From NCBI RefSeq assembly GCF_003634635.1, contig NZ_RBJB01000004.1, positions 434,001 through 498,000 on the forward strand: a stretch of 64,000 bases of DNA. The letters run 5' to 3'. Below the pieces are notes generated by a model. The model worked only from the letters and a program-made list of their open reading frames with translations, made no database searches and was not told where the DNA came from. Below are positions 61,471 through 64,000 of this stretch, one piece after another (position 1 is the first letter of the stretch; every line of letters begins with the position of its first letter). Source of the DNA: Marinobacter nauticus. Lineage in GTDB: Bacteria; Pseudomonadota; Gammaproteobacteria; Pseudomonadales; Oleiphilaceae. The translations under genes and the position numbers were made by a program.

Positions 61471-62712
61471 ATGTCCAGAAAACTGCTTCCCCTGTTGATG
61501 ATCGCCCTGAGTATTGCCGGCTTCCTGCTTTTGAAGGCAACCCGGCCGGAACCGGCGGAAGTATCCGCCACCGAGCGCAGCTGGCTGGTGCAGGTGCAGG
61601 AGGTCAATCCCACTCGTGCGACCCCGGTGTTGCCTCTGTATGGTGAGGTGGTGGCGCCGGATCTGCAGACCATCACCGCCACTCTGGCCGGGCGTATTGA
61701 CCGGTTACCGGTACGGGAAGGGCAGCAGGTGAGCGAAGGTGACTTGCTGGTCGAGCTGGATTCCGCCGATATCGAGCCGGTACTTGCCCAGGCCCGGGCC
61801 CAGGTCGCCGACCTGGAGGCGCAGGTGCGGTCCGAACAGGTGCGATACCGCAACGATCAGCAATCCCTGGAGAGTGAAAAGGCCATTCTGGACAACGCCC
61901 GTCGCCAGTTTGAGCGCATTCAGTCGCTGGTTGAGCGCAACCTGGCCTCCCGCGAGAACCTTGAGGCTGCCACCGATACGCTGGCCAGGGCGGAGTTGAC
62001 CGTTCGTACCCGGGAGCGGGCCATAGCTGAGCATCCGGCCCGGCTGCAAAGCCTTGAGGCCCGGTTGTCGCAGGCCCGGGCCAGTCTGAGTTCGGCAGAA
62101 CTGGACGGTGAGCGGGCGGTATCAACAGCGCCTTTTGAAGGTATGGCCACCAACCTGCAAGTGGCGGCTGGCGATCAGGTATCCCGCAATCAGGCGTTGT
62201 TGAGCATCTATCCGATACAGGGGCTGGAAGTCCGGGCGCGGGTGCCGCAGATGTATCTCGGCGAGTTGGTGGATGCCCTGGCCGAGGGGGCAACACTAAC
62301 GGCTACCGCTGAGAATTCCGGCCAGCGCTTTGAGCTGGTCCGGTTTGCCGGCCTGTCTGATCCGGCCGGTACCGAGGCGGTGCTGGAGCTGAACGGGGAA
62401 TCGGGAGCCTTGCGGCCCGGGGCTTTGCAGCCACTGCTGCTACAGCGGCCAGCAAGGGACAACCTGATTGCCATACCCTTCAGCGCACTGTACGGGGCCG
62501 ACAGTGTTTACATCATGACTGATGATAACCGTATGCAGCGGGTGACGGTGCAACGGGTCGGCGAGGCACTCAGCGAGAACGGTGCGCGCCGGTTGTTGAT
62601 CGCCAGTGAACACCTGAAACCGGGCATGCGCCTGATCACCACCCACCTGCCCAATGCGATCACCGGCCTGAAAGTAAAACTGGCGGATAGCGAGGGGGCA
62701 CCGGCCTCATGA
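61471..62712 (+). CDS. RND efflux membrane-fusion subunit, system 2
   Basis: 413 residues. An uncleaved-looking N-terminal anchor (LLPLLMIALSIAGFLLLKAT) precedes the adaptor domains: lipoyl-like part (GRIDRLPVREGQQVSEGDLL near 75), long coiled coil (about 105-205) and a barrel. It is longer than the first system's adaptor and has an unusual extra helix rich in Arg/Glu. The gene overlaps the pump gene by 4 bp (ATGA), so translation is coupled. The ATG at 61471 is preceded by an A+T-rich region likely to hold the promoter. Confidence 0.9.
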   Translation: MSRKLLPLLMIALSIAGFLLLKATRPEPAEVSATERSWLVQVQEVNPTRATPVLPLYGEVVAPDLQTITATLAGRIDRLPVREGQQVSEGDLLVELDSADIEPVLAQARAQVADLEAQVRSEQVRYRNDQQSLESEKAILDNARRQFERIQSLVERNLASRENLEAATDTLARAELTVRTRERAIAEHPARLQSLEARLSQARASLSSAELDGERAVSTAPFEGMATNLQVAAGDQVSRNQALLSIYPIQGLEVRARVPQMYLGELVDALAEGATLTATAENSGQRFELVRFAGLSDPAGTEAVLELNGESGALRPGALQPLLLQRPARDNLIAIPFSALYGADSVYIMTDDNRMQRVTVQRVGEALSENGARRLLIASEHLKPGMRLITTHLPNAITGLKVKLADSEGAPAS

Positions 62713-64000
62713 GTCGCAAAAAGGGTGTGATCGGCTTTTTTGTCCATCACCGGTTGGCCGGCAATCTGGTGATGCTGGTGATGTTGCTCGGTGGCGTAAT
62801 GGCCCTGACCCGCATGAATATCCAGTTCTTCCCTACTTTCGCCCTGGATGTGGTCAGCGTGCGGGTGGTGTGGAGTGGGGCGTCGGCCGAGGATGTGGAG
62901 CGCGGTATTACCGACCCGCTTGAGCAGCGTCTGCGCAGCGTCGACGGCCTCAAGAAGATGACCTCCACGTCGGCGCAGGGGGTGTCGTCCATTACCCTGG
63001 AATTCCATGAAGGCACCGACCCGATACAGGCGGTGGATGACGTGCGCCAGCAGGTCGACGAGTTCAATAACTTGCCGGCGGATGCCGAAGAACCGCAGGT
63101 GGCCAGGGTTGAACGGTACGAACCGGTGGCCCGGCTGCTGGTTTACGGTGATGTCGACCGGGCCGAGTTGCGCCAGCTGGTGTACCGGTTTGAAGATGAA
63201 TTGCTGGACCGGGGCATCGACCGGGTCACGCTCCGGGGCCTGCCGGAGCAGCAGATCAGTATTGATGTGCCGGTGGAGCGGCTGGAATCCCTGGGCCTTT
63301 CGCTGGAACAGATTGCCGATCGGGTGGCGTCGCTGTCCCGTGACCTGCCGGCGGGGATGATGGCTCAGCAGGATGCCACCCGAGAGCTGAGGGCGGTGGA
63401 GCAGCGACGCAGCCCCCAGGCCTTCGAGACCATTCCGGTGCTCAGCGGTGATCGCATCCGCATGCAACTGGGTGACATAGCCATCATCCGCCAGGAAGCC
63501 CGGGACAACCAGACGGTCATGGAAAACAACGGCATGCCCGCCGTAGAGCTGCAGCTTCAGCGGGCGGAAAACGGCAACTCCCTGACCGCCGCGCGGGTGT
63601 TTGAGTCCTGGTTGACGGATACCCGCCCGACCTTGCCGGCCACCGTAAATATCAAGGTTTACGACGAAACCTGGCAGTTGATTGAAGACCGGATTTCCCT
63701 GCTGGTGAATAACGGCCTGGGTGGTCTGGTGCTGGTGGTGGGGCTGCTCTACCTGTTTCTTCCCGGGCGGGTCGCCGCCTGGGTGGCGGTGGGTATTCCC
63801 ACCGCCTTTCTCGCCGCCCTGGGCGTGCTATGGCTGATCGGCGGCTCCATCAACATGATTTCACTGTTTGCCCTGATCATGGCCCTGGGGGTGATCGTTG
63901 ACGATGCCATCGTGGTGGGGGAAGACGCGGACGCCCATGCCCGTATGGGAGAGCAGTCCATCTACGCCGCCGAAGGCGCTGCCAAGCGTATGGTATGGCC
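62709..64000 (+). CDS. RND efflux pump permease, system 2 (N-terminal part)
   Basis: The first 430 codons are present; the gene runs off the right edge. The start ATG overlaps the adaptor stop. TM1 (NLVMLVMLLGGVMALTRMNI), the VWSGASAEDVERGITDPLEQ porter motif and TM4 with MALGVIVDDAIVVGEDADAH (Asp pair of the proton relay) are seen. The sequence GEDADAHARMGE departs from the usual ENI/VxR, which is a mark of the group of pumps seen with adaptors of the second type. Substrate unknown. Confidence 0.92.
   Translation, partial: MSRKKGVIGFFVHHRLAGNLVMLVMLLGGVMALTRMNIQFFPTFALDVVSVRVVWSGASAEDVERGITDPLEQRLRSVDGLKKMTSTSAQGVSSITLEFHEGTDPIQAVDDVRQQVDEFNNLPADAEEPQVARVERYEPVARLLVYGDVDRAELRQLVYRFEDELLDRGIDRVTLRGLPEQQISIDVPVERLESLGLSLEQIADRVASLSRDLPAGMMAQQDATRELRAVEQRRSPQAFETIPVLSGDRIRMQLGDIAIIRQEARDNQTVMENNGMPAVELQLQRAENGNSLTAARVFESWLTDTRPTLPATVNIKVYDETWQLIEDRISLLVNNGLGGLVLVVGLLYLFLPGRVAAWVAVGIPTAFLAALGVLWLIGGSINMISLFALIMALGVIVDDAIVVGEDADAHARMGEQSIYAAEGAAKRMVW

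Overview
The window reads as chromosome of a halophilic or marine gammaproteobacterium, most likely Marinobacter or a close relative. This is inferred from overall gene content and base composition (roughly 55-60% G+C by eye). There is no rRNA or other phylogenetic marker, so the genus is an inference. Coding density is high, genes overlap often, and I see no phage, insertion sequence, tRNA, rRNA or CRISPR array. Layout: 1-12 kb is housekeeping and transport (end of metQ, a peroxiredoxin, AgcS, MATE, EamA and NSS transporters, a CBS protein, S-formylglutathione hydrolase, an HD-GYP relative that has lost its HD pair, a GGDEF protein, a secreted acidic protein and a TetR regulator). 12-15 kb holds a DnaQ-like exonuclease overlapping a cNMP/CBS/nucleotidyltransferase signalling protein, next to a structured intergenic repeat. 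15-31 kb is a cobalamin late-assembly and uptake island: cobP, an alpha-ribazole-phosphatase-like gene, cobT, cbiB, the threonine-phosphate decarboxylase, a cobalamin riboswitch, btuB, btuF, btuC, btuD, cobB, cobO, cobQ and bluB, with cobS separated from them by a MNT/HEPN gene pair and a Tag-like DNA glycosylase. No corrin-ring genes are visible here. 31-37 kb is an envelope-modification block: a polyprenyl-phosphate-type GT2 glycosyltransferase, a VTT/TVP38 membrane protein and an ArnT-like GT83 transferase, followed by a PmrAB/QseBC-type two-component system. 36.6-40.9 kb is a tightly overlapping four-gene operon (thermostable-hemolysin-family protein, AMP ligase fused in frame to a haem-oxygenase-like diiron-type domain, SDR, secreted TPR protein) that looks like an uncharacterised biosynthetic pathway. 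41-50 kb contains c-di-GMP enzymes, an ETHE1/Blh-like metallo-hydrolase with a SulP permease, a CbiM-like membrane protein and a RegBA/RoxSR-type redox two-component system. 50-54 kb pairs gdhA with a large protein joining a degenerate KaiC-like domain to a PEP/pyruvate-binding domain. 54-64 kb holds an OprC/NosA-type copper receptor, two RND efflux systems and a two-TM potassium-channel-like protein. The main new signals are: (1) the hemolysin-family/ligase-HDO/SDR/TPR operon; (2) three PmrA-box-like sites (TTAA half-sites at 11-bp spacing) that would place both this operon and the GT2-VTT-GT83 operon under the adjacent two-component system; (3) a family of twin-hairpin intergenic repeats with two clear copies and perhaps a third; (4) four 21-bp tandem repeats that fill the promoter region between the MNT/HEPN pair and the Tag-like gene.
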